From a virus: DNA of 46,751 nucleotides. Location: positions 1 to 46,751 of the IMG/VR virus record IMGVR_UViG_3300025133_000194, one strand, 5' to 3'. Under the pieces are notes generated by a model. It was not told where the DNA came from and did not search any database. It was given only the letters and a program-made list of their open reading frames with translations. The position numbers and the translations under genes are program-made. This document shows, piece by piece, positions 8,001 through 16,397 of this stretch. Each line of letters opens with the position of its first letter. Position 1 is the stretch's first letter.

Positions 8001-11000
8001 TTTTAAATCCTTGATCTTTTAAACCTAACTTACTAATAACGTTACCTTTACCGCTACCAGCTCCACCAGCTAGGAATATAACTTTTCTTTGTGGTTTTGG
8101 TAAACCATCTGTATTAGGTATTTTAGCTCTAACACCAGATTTAGTTGTAGCTAGTGTATCATCAAAATCTAGAACTGTAATACCTTTAGATTCTTTTTGA
8201 GTAGATCTAGAAAGCACTATTGCTTTGTTTAGTGTTTTAGTCTCTTTTAGTTGTGGTTTTACGTTCACTTTATTTAAGGACTTAGAAAACTTGATGTCAA
8301 CTTCTCCAGTAAGTTGTTTTACTACCTGTTCATTCGCTCTTGAAACCTCCATCCCTTCCACGCCAAAAAACTCCGCTATAGTTTTTCCTTCATTTATTAA
8401 ATAATAGTTATTAAGATCAATACCAGACTTCGCTAATCTCACTACAGATACTAAACCATCAGGAAGCTTTAAACTTCCGTCTAATAATCTAGGAACTATT
8501 TCATCGTAATAAATATCTGGCATTGATGTTTGATAGCCAGATTCATTTATCAAATTATCATCCGCCTTTAGTAGAGATAACTGCATGTATGATTTTCCTA
8601 TAACCTTCCACATCTTTTTAGTATTCCCAATCTGTGCATTAGCTAACAACGCTTTACCTATTTGGTTTTGGGGATTAGTGTGCTCTTCTACGACTTTTTG
8701 GTCGTATATAGCGTCACCTTTCTGATTTACAGGATATGCTGTTATTGGTGCTAAAATTCTAGTAATAGTATTTTGATGTTTACCAGTATCTTTCAGCATC
8801 TCTTCGAATACCCATATATCCAATGGGTTATTTTTTAAATGATTTTCAACGGCTAAGAAAAAATCAAGTAATAGAGGTAGTTTACCATCCTGTCCTTTTT
8901 TATATCCTTTTTCTTTTGTTTTATTAACAAACTTTTTATCAAGAAATTTATTTTTATTATATGGATCTTTTGCGTATGTTTTTTGCTCTGCAGTGACCTT
9001 GTTTACAACTTTGTTAAACTCTTCAACCGTTTGGAAAAATCCAGCTCTTAAAACACCACCAGTCATTGTTTTTTGAATTAAATCTCTAAACTGTGGGTTT
9101 TTTTCTAAAAATAAATTCAACGCTTGAGCCGCCGTTTCTTTATAAGTTTTCCCGGTCTTTTTTCCATTTATTGTAAATTGAGCATCTACATCTCTTTGGG
9201 ACGTGTAAATTTTATCTTTACCTTCTTTTTGAATTTGAATAAGCGGTGTTAGCTTTATACCCAACGGCTTTGATAATTCTCCTAATTGATATTTAGATAA
9301 CAGTTCAGAGCTTTTGCTAAAAGCAACTTTACTTTGAGCAACTGTAATACTAGCTATTTGCTTTTTTGTTGCCTTTTTTTGTTCTGTTAAAATTCTTTGA
9401 GCCGTAGATAAAGATGTTTGTTGAGCTTGGAACTTAGCTACACCTTTCAATAGTTGTCCGATATTTCTATTGTAGTTATTTAACTCACCACGAGGTGTTA
9501 TACCTAAATCTTCTTGAAATTGTTTTATAGTTTCTGGTGTTGGGTTTTTAAACTCTGATTTTAATTCCCATATAAAAGGTTGAGACGTCTTACCCTTAGA
9601 TCTTTTGTCTGTTTTATTATAAAAGTAGTTTAACATTCTATTAGTTAAACCTAAACCTCTACCTAAAACTTCTCTATCAACATCTATGTTTTCTCCAATT
9701 TCGTTTATATCCGCGTCACTAGCCGTAACGTTTTCTGTTGGCAATATTTTTATAACTTTTTCAGCGGTTTGTGTATCACTATAGAAATTCTGTATATTAC
9801 CAGCTTCAGAAGCCTCTGGTATACCATTAACTATCTTCTTAGCGTAAGTTAAGTTTTTCTTTGGATCAGTAATTTTACTAGCTGGTACATCAAATATTTC
9901 TTCAGCTACTTTACCAGTATTATTATCACTAACCTCTTTAAACGTATCGCCTGGCTTAACCTTAACTATTTTCTTTATAGCATCTGCTTTTCTTTCTACT
10001 TTACCAATCTTAAGAACGTTTGTTTTCTTTCTACGCGTATCAGGGCCTTTATCTGTAGTTTCTGTAGTATCAGCTATTTGCATAGCTTCTGGGGCATCTA
10101 AACTAATACTCTCGTCACGCTTAGCCAATGTTTTAGCTTTTTCAAATATAGTATCATTTTTAGGAGCTATATTGTTATAAACATGAGTTGAGAACGCTCC
10201 TTTTTTAGGGTCATAGTTTCTCACGACAGCGTCGTAATACTCATTAATAGCACTAACAACATTTTCTCTACGTATATCACCTTTTGCTTCCTTGTAACCT
10301 AAAGCCTCTAAAGCTAAAGCTTGATATTGTGGTACTAAAGCGTCTTCAGCGGCGGCAACTTGTCTTGGATTTCCACCTCTTTTTATTGTCTTAATCAGTG
10401 TTTCTGGTGCTTTAGATGTTTTAAGCGTTTCAGAAGTACCATCTCCTTTAGTCGCTCTAGCAGTACCACTACTTAAACTACCCTTATGTATACTTTTATT
10501 ATAATCTTTTAAGAAATTATAAGCACCACGTCCACTTTTAAAATCTACTTTAGCAAGTCCAACGCTAGCAAACATTCTTCTAATAACGTCCGCTATTTTT
10601 GTAAACACACTATCGTTAAACTTTACTTCATTATTAGCTATAGCATCGGAAAATATAGTAAAATATTCATCTAAGTTTTCAGCCATGTATTCTGGCGTAT
10701 AGTTCTTATCTATTCTTTCTTGTATCTTAGCTTTGTTCTCCTCACCTATAATATTTAAGAAATCATTTATAGTTTCTTGGGTTATATTTTTTTGTTGACC
10801 ACTAGCTTTAATTATACCATGTAATAACTCATGATTACCAACGTTGTCACCATAAACCCTAGTTTTTGCTAGATCTTTATTTATAATTATTTCATCCCCA
10901 ATAATACCACCTAAAGAATCAGCAAGTTCAAGATTCTTCTTGTCACCTTTAAATCTCTTTTTTATTTCTTCTTGAGTTAATTCGGTAAATTTTAAACCAT

Positions 11001-12549
11001 ATAGCTCACTGTGTTTTTTGGCAAAAGCCATGTTACCTTGAAACACTCTTTCAGCAACCTCAGTTCTAACCTCTCCAGCCACCTTCTTTCTAGCTTTAAC
11101 ATCTGAAGTTCTACGGTCAACGTTTGCGTATTTATCTATAACGCTATTGATCTCATTCTCTATATTTTCCAAAGTAGTCTCTGCATCAGGAACTGCGAAT
11201 ACACCTTTCTTTTTAGTGTCAGCTTCAGCTTTTTGTCTTTTCCTTTCTAACTCAACTAATTTCTTTCTATCAGTCTCACCTACTCTCTCGTCTATTTGAG
11301 TTTCAAAAACTGCTTCAGCTTGTTTTTCTTTTACAAGATTATCAAGATTTTTATCACCAGTTACTTCAAATTGAATTTTAGCTAAGCTTTCGGCTTTTGT
11401 ATTGGCTACTTTATCTAATACTTCTTTTCTAGTTCTTTTCTCACCGTTTATTTTGTATTCTTTTTTAGCAAGAATGTCAGCAACGTTCACAACACCCTTT
11501 GCCTCAGCAATACCTTCCATTAAAACCTCAGCTATATCAAATTCTTGTCCAGCAGCAACTTGACCTAAAGCCTCACCACCGGAACCACCAAGAGTTTCAA
11601 TACCAGTTACTTGTCTTGCTATCTTGCCTTTACTTGCTCCCGATTTAAGCAGTTTAGCACCAACACCCCTTGATAAACCAACTGTAATCCCCTCAACAGC
11701 ACCAATAGTAGCACCTCTAGCCAAAGCTCTATCTTTTATGTCTTCAAAAAGCTCTTCATCTTCTAGTATAGCCCTAATATTTTCTTTGTTAAAATCTTTG
11801 TCACCAAGCTCTGTTTTCAATAACTCTGTTAATGTTAAAGCCGTTTCCATGGAACCCGTTAAACCAGCAACCGCACCACCAATAGCACCGGTTGCAGTAC
11901 CAACTACAGGGACAAAACTACCAGCGGTACCAGCAATAGCAGCACCTCCCCCAGCAGCAGCAGCAGCTTCTTCGGAATCAAAAAATGTTCTCCCCATTGC
12001 AGCAGCAGAACTAACTATAACTTGTGGTATAACCTGACCTCTTGTCATCACCATGCCTTTCATAAAACCCCAAACACCACCTCCAGCTTCGTTTTTTATT
12101 TCTTCGTATTCACGCATTTCATCTGACGCGCCAGTTTTATCTAAAGCATCACTTACCTCGATGTATCTTCTTAATTCTTCGTCAGATATATTTTTACCTT
12201 TTTTGTAAACATCAAAAGCTTCATCTACAGTTGCTCCTTGAGCTAAACCTTGCTCACCAGCCCTATACAAATCACCAAAAAAATCTGTTACCACGTTTTT
12301 ACCTAAAGCACGCTCTATAGCGGTATCTTCTTCTTTTTGTTCTTGTTCTGGTAATTCAATCTCTGGTAATATAGAGTTAATATACTCTAGTTGGTCTTGA
12401 CTTGGTCCACCTCCAGTATATTTTTGGTAAAAAGTGTTTACGAAGTTGCTAGGGTCTTGTTGTAAAGCATACCCAATCTTAGTATCTATCTCTTCTTGAC
12501 TTAAGTCGCCAGCGTATTTAGAATATAAAGCCCTGTATAGTTCTTCCAT
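5023..12549 (-). CDS. Giant multi-enzyme ejected (polyvalent) virion protein
   Basis: This 2,508-residue protein probably enters the host with the DNA. Domains seen in order: an N-terminal helical part; a Gly/Ala-rich hydrophobic stretch (about 190-235) suited to membrane insertion; a zincin-type motif HELLH (573-577) with a downstream DEYF segment; a sigma-region-2-like stretch (about 745-800, YDPKKG then FSTHVY, F786); helical regions; then a HAD phosphatase with motif I DFDDTL (1461-1466), motif II VLTARP (T1739) and motif IV ADD (D1795/D1796). Between HAD motifs I and II lies a P-loop kinase (GGAGSGKG, 1495-1502; DGTGG later), whose usual Ser/Thr after Lys is Gly. FSKS recurs at 1077, 1421 and 1824. 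The C-terminal part is helical with hydrophobic segments and a basic tail. It follows two other internal proteins, the usual place for ejection proteins. The kinase/phosphatase pairing recalls nucleic-acid end repair; substrates are unknown. Confidence 0.8.
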   Translation of the reverse strand: MEELYRALYSKYAGDLSQEEIDTKIGYALQQDPSNFVNTFYQKYTGGGPSQDQLEYINSILPEIELPEQEQKEEDTAIERALGKNVVTDFFGDLYRAGEQGLAQGATVDEAFDVYKKGKNISDEELRRYIEVSDALDKTGASDEMREYEEIKNEAGGGVWGFMKGMVMTRGQVIPQVIVSSAAAMGRTFFDSEEAAAAAGGGAAIAGTAGSFVPVVGTATGAIGGAVAGLTGSMETALTLTELLKTELGDKDFNKENIRAILEDEELFEDIKDRALARGATIGAVEGITVGLSRGVGAKLLKSGASKGKIARQVTGIETLGGSGGEALGQVAAGQEFDIAEVLMEGIAEAKGVVNVADILAKKEYKINGEKRTRKEVLDKVANTKAESLAKIQFEVTGDKNLDNLVKEKQAEAVFETQIDERVGETDRKKLVELERKRQKAEADTKKKGVFAVPDAETTLENIENEINSVIDKYANVDRRTSDVKARKKVAGEVRTEVAERVFQGNMAFAKKHSELYGLKFTELTQEEIKKRFKGDKKNLELADSLGGIIGDEIIINKDLAKTRVYGDNVGNHELLHGIIKASGQQKNITQETINDFLNIIGEENKAKIQERIDKNYTPEYMAENLDEYFTIFSDAIANNEVKFNDSVFTKIADVIRRMFASVGLAKVDFKSGRGAYNFLKDYNKSIHKGSLSSGTARATKGDGTSETLKTSKAPETLIKTIKRGGNPRQVAAAEDALVPQYQALALEALGYKEAKGDIRRENVVSAINEYYDAVVRNYDPKKGAFSTHVYNNIAPKNDTIFEKAKTLAKRDESISLDAPEAMQIADTTETTDKGPDTRRKKTNVLKIGKVERKADAIKKIVKVKPGDTFKEVSDNNTGKVAEEIFDVPASKITDPKKNLTYAKKIVNGIPEASEAGNIQNFYSDTQTAEKVIKILPTENVTASDADINEIGENIDVDREVLGRGLGLTNRMLNYFYNKTDKRSKGKTSQPFIWELKSEFKNPTPETIKQFQEDLGITPRGELNNYNRNIGQLLKGVAKFQAQQTSLSTAQRILTEQKKATKKQIASITVAQSKVAFSKSSELLSKYQLGELSKPLGIKLTPLIQIQKEGKDKIYTSQRDVDAQFTINGKKTGKTYKETAAQALNLFLEKNPQFRDLIQKTMTGGVLRAGFFQTVEEFNKVVNKVTAEQKTYAKDPYNKNKFLDKKFVNKTKEKGYKKGQDGKLPLLLDFFLAVENHLKNNPLDIWVFEEMLKDTGKHQNTITRILAPITAYPVNQKGDAIYDQKVVEEHTNPQNQIGKALLANAQIGNTKKMWKVIGKSYMQLSLLKADDNLINESGYQTSMPDIYYDEIVPRLLDGSLKLPDGLVSVVRLAKSGIDLNNYYLINEGKTIAEFFGVEGMEVSRANEQVVKQLTGEVDIKFSKSLNKVNVKPQLKETKTLNKAIVLSRSTQKESKGITVLDFDDTLATTKSGVRAKIPNTDGLPKPQRKVIFLAGGAGSGKGNVISKLGLKDQGFKIVNSDISLEWLKKNSGLPANMNDFTKEQRSKLGSLQHQARGIAKRKMMKYQGNANGVVVDGTGGSIKSMEKLVNEFKDKGYDVSMMFVETSLPVALERNAARKERSLLDKIVTKNHEAVQGNKDGFKTMFGDRFMEVNTDKLGQQDAMPTELTDKMNDFVSGYENRRLDAEEFASEGADILEQGGTFDFSEFNKVVEGQKAPLFEKAMKLQKKFGNKDMFVLTARPAESAPHIHEFLKANGLNIPLKNITGLANSTSEAKALWMADKVGEGFNDFYFADDALQNVQAVKNMLDQFDVKSKVQQAKVKFSKSMDQNFNDILENITGIESKKRFSAIKARKRGESKGKFRFFIPPSHEDFVGLLYNFMGRGKEGNAHRDFFEKALIRPLNRAYRELNAAKQAIANDYKALNKQFENVKKKLTKKTPDGDFTYQDAIRVYLWNKHGNKIPGLSPTDQQNLVDLVMGDPELQAYAETLNVISKQEKYVAPTESWEGGDIRTDLDDATGRIGRGDFFAEFNENVDTIFSQENLNKIEAAYGADVVSAIKDMVYRIKTGQNRPSGQNKQTNQWLNYLNGSVAATMFFNVRSAVLQQMSLVNFINFADNNIIAAAKAFANQKQYWADWATIFNSDFMRQRRKGIQTDVNGAELAASVKGAKNPAQAVIKKLLELGFLPTQIGDNIAIATGGATFLRNRINTYLKEGMSKKEAEAKAFVDFEILAEATQQSARPDMVSQQQASPLGKVILAFQNVTSQFNRLGKKAFLDIKNRRITPGNTTQMQSDMSNLSRIAYYFAIQNVIFYSLQSALFMAMFDDDEDDKRMLAKKERIVNGTLDSVLRGAGVWGAAISTLKNMAFAYHKERAKDWNGDEASVLVEALNVSPPLGIKARKIVNAERTLNYNRKTIDEMETFDIDNPQWSANTSYIEALTNVPLNRLYNKTMNVRESLNNQQGALERVLMFSGWSKWNLGVEDVEKEKKKQKFSNKKKTKGRGTLKVY

Positions 12550-12550
12550 A

Positions 12551-14410
12551 TTATATATCGTCCATGTTTATTTTAGTACTAGTCTCTGAACTAATTTCTG
12601 TACTTATCTTTAAAGCGTTATTTTCGTTCATTACTTTTAAAAACCTCTCTAACTCTTTTTTTGCCTTTGATGGGGTTTTAAAATAATTAGTGTCAAACTC
12701 TCCCACTTCGTCGCCATCTTCGTTTGTTACTATAAACTGATCTTCACTTCTAAAAAAGGGTGCCCAATCTCCTTTTTTACCCCAACCACTTTTCTCTGTT
12801 ACGACATTATAATCTTCTGGTAAAACTGCTTTTATTTGATCAATAATATCATCAGCTGGTTTCATAAAAATATTTTTATCTATACCCACTTTTTTTAGAT
12901 CTTTTAAACTTGTGATAGGTGTTTCTATTATTTCGCTCGCGTCACCGCCCCAACCTTTTACTGATTTCCACCATTTTGTTTGAAGAGTTGGTGATGAAAT
13001 CGGACTTTCAGATTGGAAAAATGTTTGAAATAAACTAGCTTTATCATCAATTATAGTTGTTTTACCCTGTGAGTCTTTATATATATAACCAGCTTTATCA
13101 TCCCATATCATTTCCCCCTCGCCTTCAGCTAGCGGAATATTTTCTCTATTATTTATAGCTGCACCCAAGCTATTTAAAACACCATTGTTAGTCCAACCGT
13201 TGTTAGTTCCAAATAATTCTGTACTTTTATTTGATTTTAATAAATTTAAACCCGAGTTTTTATCTATACCATTTTTTATAACTTTAGGTGTTTTACCTTT
13301 AAACTGAGCAGCACCTTGACCATAAAAATCTTTAACTGCTGTTTCAGTTAAAAAATTAGCCATAACGTCTCTATATTTTTGCTTATCTTTCTTTAACACG
13401 TCTATAAGAGAAACACCGTTCCCCACGTCAGTGTAAACTTCTCCCTTTCTTTTTGCTTCAGCAAGTAAACTTTTATCAGTATCATCAATATCATTGTCTC
13501 CATCCATATCTATACCCCCTAAAGCTTCTAACTCTGAATATACCATTTCTAAAGCGCTTGTGTTTATTTTACCATCAACATCTTTAGCTTGACCTGTTAA
13601 AACCTGTTCAAACGTGTGGTTCATCTTTCCAAACTTTTCTTGACCGATATTTCTAATCTCATCCCAACTAGTTATGGATGACTGAAGTTTATTTTTAAAT
13701 CTAACAGCATCGTCAGCACTCCACTTTGTACCTTTAGCCTTTCCTTCTGCTTTAAAGTCTGTTAACATTTTATTAATACCAGTCAAGTACTTTGGATCAT
13801 AAGTAGATAATCCCTCGTTAATATCACGCATCGTCATTTTAACATTTGTACCAGGTAGAGTATACACTATATCTCCTTTCTCATACTTAGGTTTTGTAAG
13901 TGATGTTCCGTCGTTATGGTCGTCTAGTATTGCTTTAAAAAGCCTAGCTCTATCATCTCCTAGGTCAGTTAAAAGACGGCTATTAGCAGCGTTCTGTGTC
14001 ATACCAATAAACATTTCTTCACCACCCTGTATATTAGATAAATAATTATTCATTTCAGATCTCAATTTAGATCTATCTAAATCTCCTTTTCTGCCTTTTG
14101 GTATACCTTTTAACCTTTCTTTAAAACCGTTAACAACATCATTGTGCATCCCAAGATTATAATCATTAGCCATACCACCTGTTTCCATTACTGCTAAAGC
14201 TTTGTCAGCGGAATCAGTTAACAGGTCCATAGTTTTTTTATCGTCAGCATATATTTTATCAAAAGCTTCTGACACACCCGTGGTGAATTCCTCGAAGTTT
14301 TTCAACTTCCACTCTTCTATCGCTTTCGTGTCACCAGGCACCATAGATTGACCATGTCTAAATGCTGCTGATACTAATGTTGGGTCTGCTGTTCCGTATA
14401 ATTTTGCCAT
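12551..14410 (-). CDS. Internal virion (ejection-type) protein with EF-hand-like loop
   Basis: This 619-residue, mostly helical and charged protein has no signal peptide or clear membrane helix. Residues 301-312 read DMDGDNDIDDTD, a good calcium-binding EF-hand or dockerin-type loop with acidic residues at alternating positions, followed by a short helix. I recognise no enzyme family. It lies between a Gln-rich 337-residue internal protein and the 2,508-residue polyvalent protein, with 1-12 bp gaps, so the three are a cassette like the internal core proteins of T7- or P22-type phages. Call of internal/cargo protein rests on this position and composition. Confidence 0.6.
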   Translation of the reverse strand: MAKLYGTADPTLVSAAFRHGQSMVPGDTKAIEEWKLKNFEEFTTGVSEAFDKIYADDKKTMDLLTDSADKALAVMETGGMANDYNLGMHNDVVNGFKERLKGIPKGRKGDLDRSKLRSEMNNYLSNIQGGEEMFIGMTQNAANSRLLTDLGDDRARLFKAILDDHNDGTSLTKPKYEKGDIVYTLPGTNVKMTMRDINEGLSTYDPKYLTGINKMLTDFKAEGKAKGTKWSADDAVRFKNKLQSSITSWDEIRNIGQEKFGKMNHTFEQVLTGQAKDVDGKINTSALEMVYSELEALGGIDMDGDNDIDDTDKSLLAEAKRKGEVYTDVGNGVSLIDVLKKDKQKYRDVMANFLTETAVKDFYGQGAAQFKGKTPKVIKNGIDKNSGLNLLKSNKSTELFGTNNGWTNNGVLNSLGAAINNRENIPLAEGEGEMIWDDKAGYIYKDSQGKTTIIDDKASLFQTFFQSESPISSPTLQTKWWKSVKGWGGDASEIIETPITSLKDLKKVGIDKNIFMKPADDIIDQIKAVLPEDYNVVTEKSGWGKKGDWAPFFRSEDQFIVTNEDGDEVGEFDTNYFKTPSKAKKELERFLKVMNENNALKISTEISSETSTKINMDDI

Positions 14411-14421
14411 TTTTTTATTTT

Positions 14422-15435
14422 TTAGAGTTCATGGAAATTGTAAGTATTAGGTTTGTTTGTTCTGTATGCATAATTATCTGAACTTCCACTACCAAAGCTA
14501 CCCCAATCAATCTCACCAGCTAAACCACCAAGCGCGCTCATAGTCATTTGATTTGCCGCTTGGTTAGCATACTGCTGATTCATTAGGGTTTGTTGATAAG
14601 CACTATTTGCTCCCGATGATTGTCCATATTGCATTCCTAATAATGTAGCTTGTCTACTCATTTCAGCCTCTTGTAACATAGCCTCACCACTTCTCTCTGC
14701 CATATCAGCTGCGGAAGCACCTTGTGCTATTAAGTTTTCTCTACTAACACCCAATGCTCTTGCTTGACCAGCACCTGCTAGTTGTAGTTTTTGAAGTTCA
14801 GAAGCTCCAGCCATTTGCATTTGTTGAGTCTGCATAGCGCCTTGAGCTTGTAATTGTTGTAGCTGCATTCCAGCACCTCTTTGTGTCATATCTATTCTAG
14901 AACCCTCTTGTGCTGCTAGCATTTGGTTTTGTCTTTCTTGTTGACTGATACCAGCGGAGATTTGTTGTGATTGTAAAGCACCTTGGTTTGCTAGTGATTG
15001 CGCTAAACCAGCAACACCAGAACTTCCTGCAGCACCTCTTAATCCTTGTAATATATTTGCTCTTTGCTGTTGTCCTTGCTGGGCTTGAAAGTCCGCAGCA
15101 CGCATGTCAACCGTCATATCTTCAAAGCGGTTTTCCATACCCTCATACATGTTCTCTAAGCCAGCATACATGTTTTCAGCACCAGCGTAAACGTTTTTAG
15201 CACCAGCAGCCAGATTACTAAAATCAGTCTGCAATCCACCATAAGCATTCTGCATGTTTGCAAAAGGATTTGTAAATTCAATTGCTCTATACTCGTCTTT
15301 TTGCTTTTCTAAAATAGCATCTTGTTCTCTTTGGTACTCCAAAGCAGCGTTTGATGATTTTTTAGCGTCTTTTCTACTTTTGTTAGCACTGTAAAGCGAA
15401 ACTCCTGCGGTTATTGCTGCTCCCCAAACGCTCAT
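14422..15435 (-). CDS. Gln/Ala-rich DNA-ejection protein (T7 gp14/P22 gp7-like)
   Basis: This 337-residue protein starts with a short hydrophobic segment (WGAAITAGVSLYSA) and a basic helix, then a YREQD-type charged region. Residues about 80-112 hold short tandem units of the form NVYAGAE/NMYAGLE/NMYEGME, followed by long Gln-, Ala- and Met-rich helices. This composition and N-terminal pattern are common in small ejection proteins of short-tailed phages, which leave the capsid first and help form the channel across the envelope. The link to T7 gp14/P22 gp7 is by type, not by clear sequence identity. It begins the cassette of three internal proteins. Confidence 0.65.
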   Translation of the reverse strand: MSVWGAAITAGVSLYSANKSRKDAKKSSNAALEYQREQDAILEKQKDEYRAIEFTNPFANMQNAYGGLQTDFSNLAAGAKNVYAGAENMYAGLENMYEGMENRFEDMTVDMRAADFQAQQGQQQRANILQGLRGAAGSSGVAGLAQSLANQGALQSQQISAGISQQERQNQMLAAQEGSRIDMTQRGAGMQLQQLQAQGAMQTQQMQMAGASELQKLQLAGAGQARALGVSRENLIAQGASAADMAERSGEAMLQEAEMSRQATLLGMQYGQSSGANSAYQQTLMNQQYANQAANQMTMSALGGLAGEIDWGSFGSGSSDNYAYRTNKPNTYNFHEL

Positions 15436-15447
15436 AATATAAAGTTT

Positions 15448-16011
15448 TTATTTATTAATTTCATTTCCTATTTTTTTATGATACTCTTTGTGTTCAAATA
15501 ATTGCCAATCATATCCTTCCTCGTCTCCACTATACTCATCCCAACTTGTGCAGGCGATTATTTTTTCCATTTCATTTAAATCAGTTATTCCATCAGGGTT
15601 TGGGTGAACTGTCACCACGATGCTGTCTTCTGGAAACCAACATATCCTTTTGGTGCCAGGTTCTGTTAAAACAAACGTGGGTGCTACTAGCTCTTGAACA
15701 CCGTCTTTAGTTGTGCACCACATAACACCTTTCATCACGAATAAGGGATTCGCTAGCTTATGTATTCCTGTAAAACCAAAACACCCACCACCAATAAACA
15801 TTTCCCTAACGTATAATCCACTAGAAAAGTAGTGGTTATACTTCGATGTACTTGGGTATAATATGTCTTTACCTTTGTTGTTTACTTCTAACTCAACGTC
15901 ATTATTTATTAATTCTCCTTTTAAAAGTAGTTCTTGTAACTCCTCTACTCTATCTCTATATGACAACTCGCTCGGTAGGTTCCATATTTTTTGCAACTCA
16001 TTCTCGTTCAT
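15448..16011 (-). CDS. Cupin-like protein in the virion gene block
   Basis: This 187-residue protein has a helical N-terminus (about 1-35) and then a beta-rich region that reads like a single cupin/jelly-roll domain: YVREMFIGGGCFGFTGIHK, a turn, LFVMKGVMWC, FVLTEPGTKRICW and DSIVVTVHPN. The EPGTKR.....ED pattern matches the second cupin half; the His/Glu metal ligands of the first half are not fully convincing (one His in TGIHK). The C-terminus is acidic. It sits between appendage-type proteins and ejection proteins, so it may be a virion enzyme or a structural jelly roll. The start follows repeated TTAAA units. Confidence 0.5.
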   Translation of the reverse strand: MNENELQKIWNLPSELSYRDRVEELQELLLKGELINNDVELEVNNKGKDILYPSTSKYNHYFSSGLYVREMFIGGGCFGFTGIHKLANPLFVMKGVMWCTTKDGVQELVAPTFVLTEPGTKRICWFPEDSIVVTVHPNPDGITDLNEMEKIIACTSWDEYSGDEEGYDWQLFEHKEYHKKIGNEINK

Positions 16012-16055
16012 TTAATTTAATTTAAGTGTAATTCTATAGTCACACTTTTTGCGCT

Positions 16056-16391
16056 TTATTTACTACTAGGAACTATCTCCGAGCTAAGAGCGAATAATTC
16101 TGCTCTTTTGTTAGAATGGTTTTCTAAAGTAACATCTGCATAATATCCCTTAACACTAGATTCGTTTATTTGAATTGGTTTTGAAAATAGAATAAAGGCG
16201 TTAGTGGGAATCACAACTCCACTACCCACGTCCACAACAATTGCACCATTAGTGGGGAATTCTACAAGTTCACCCATTAACAGTGGTTCACTTAATACAC
16301 CGTGGTTATCAGCTTGTGCGTAATACACTGAATCTCCAAGCTGTAGCGAGGAATTAATTTTTTCATCAAGGTATATTTGTTTTAATGCCAT
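16056..16391 (-). CDS. Small virion-type hypothetical protein
   Basis: This 111-residue beta-rich protein has no recognised family. The sequence shows short strands (GDSVYYAQA, GAIVVDVGS, AFILFSKP, GYYADVTLEN) and a small polar C-terminus, consistent with a compact beta-barrel. It begins 6 bp after the 409-residue beta-rich protein and shares its direction, so it is probably part of the same tail or appendage complex. No catalytic residues or membrane segments are visible. Confidence 0.55.
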   Translation of the reverse strand: MALKQIYLDEKINSSLQLGDSVYYAQADNHGVLSEPLLMGELVEFPTNGAIVVDVGSGVVIPTNAFILFSKPIQINESSVKGYYADVTLENHSNKRAELFALSSEIVPSSK

Positions 16392-16397
16392 GTTTAT

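Noticed and set aside
11624-12037. Long opposite-strand frame inside the giant ejected protein
   Set aside because: It is Pro/Ala/Ser-rich shadow sequence opposite Gly/Ala-rich codons and has no start leader.
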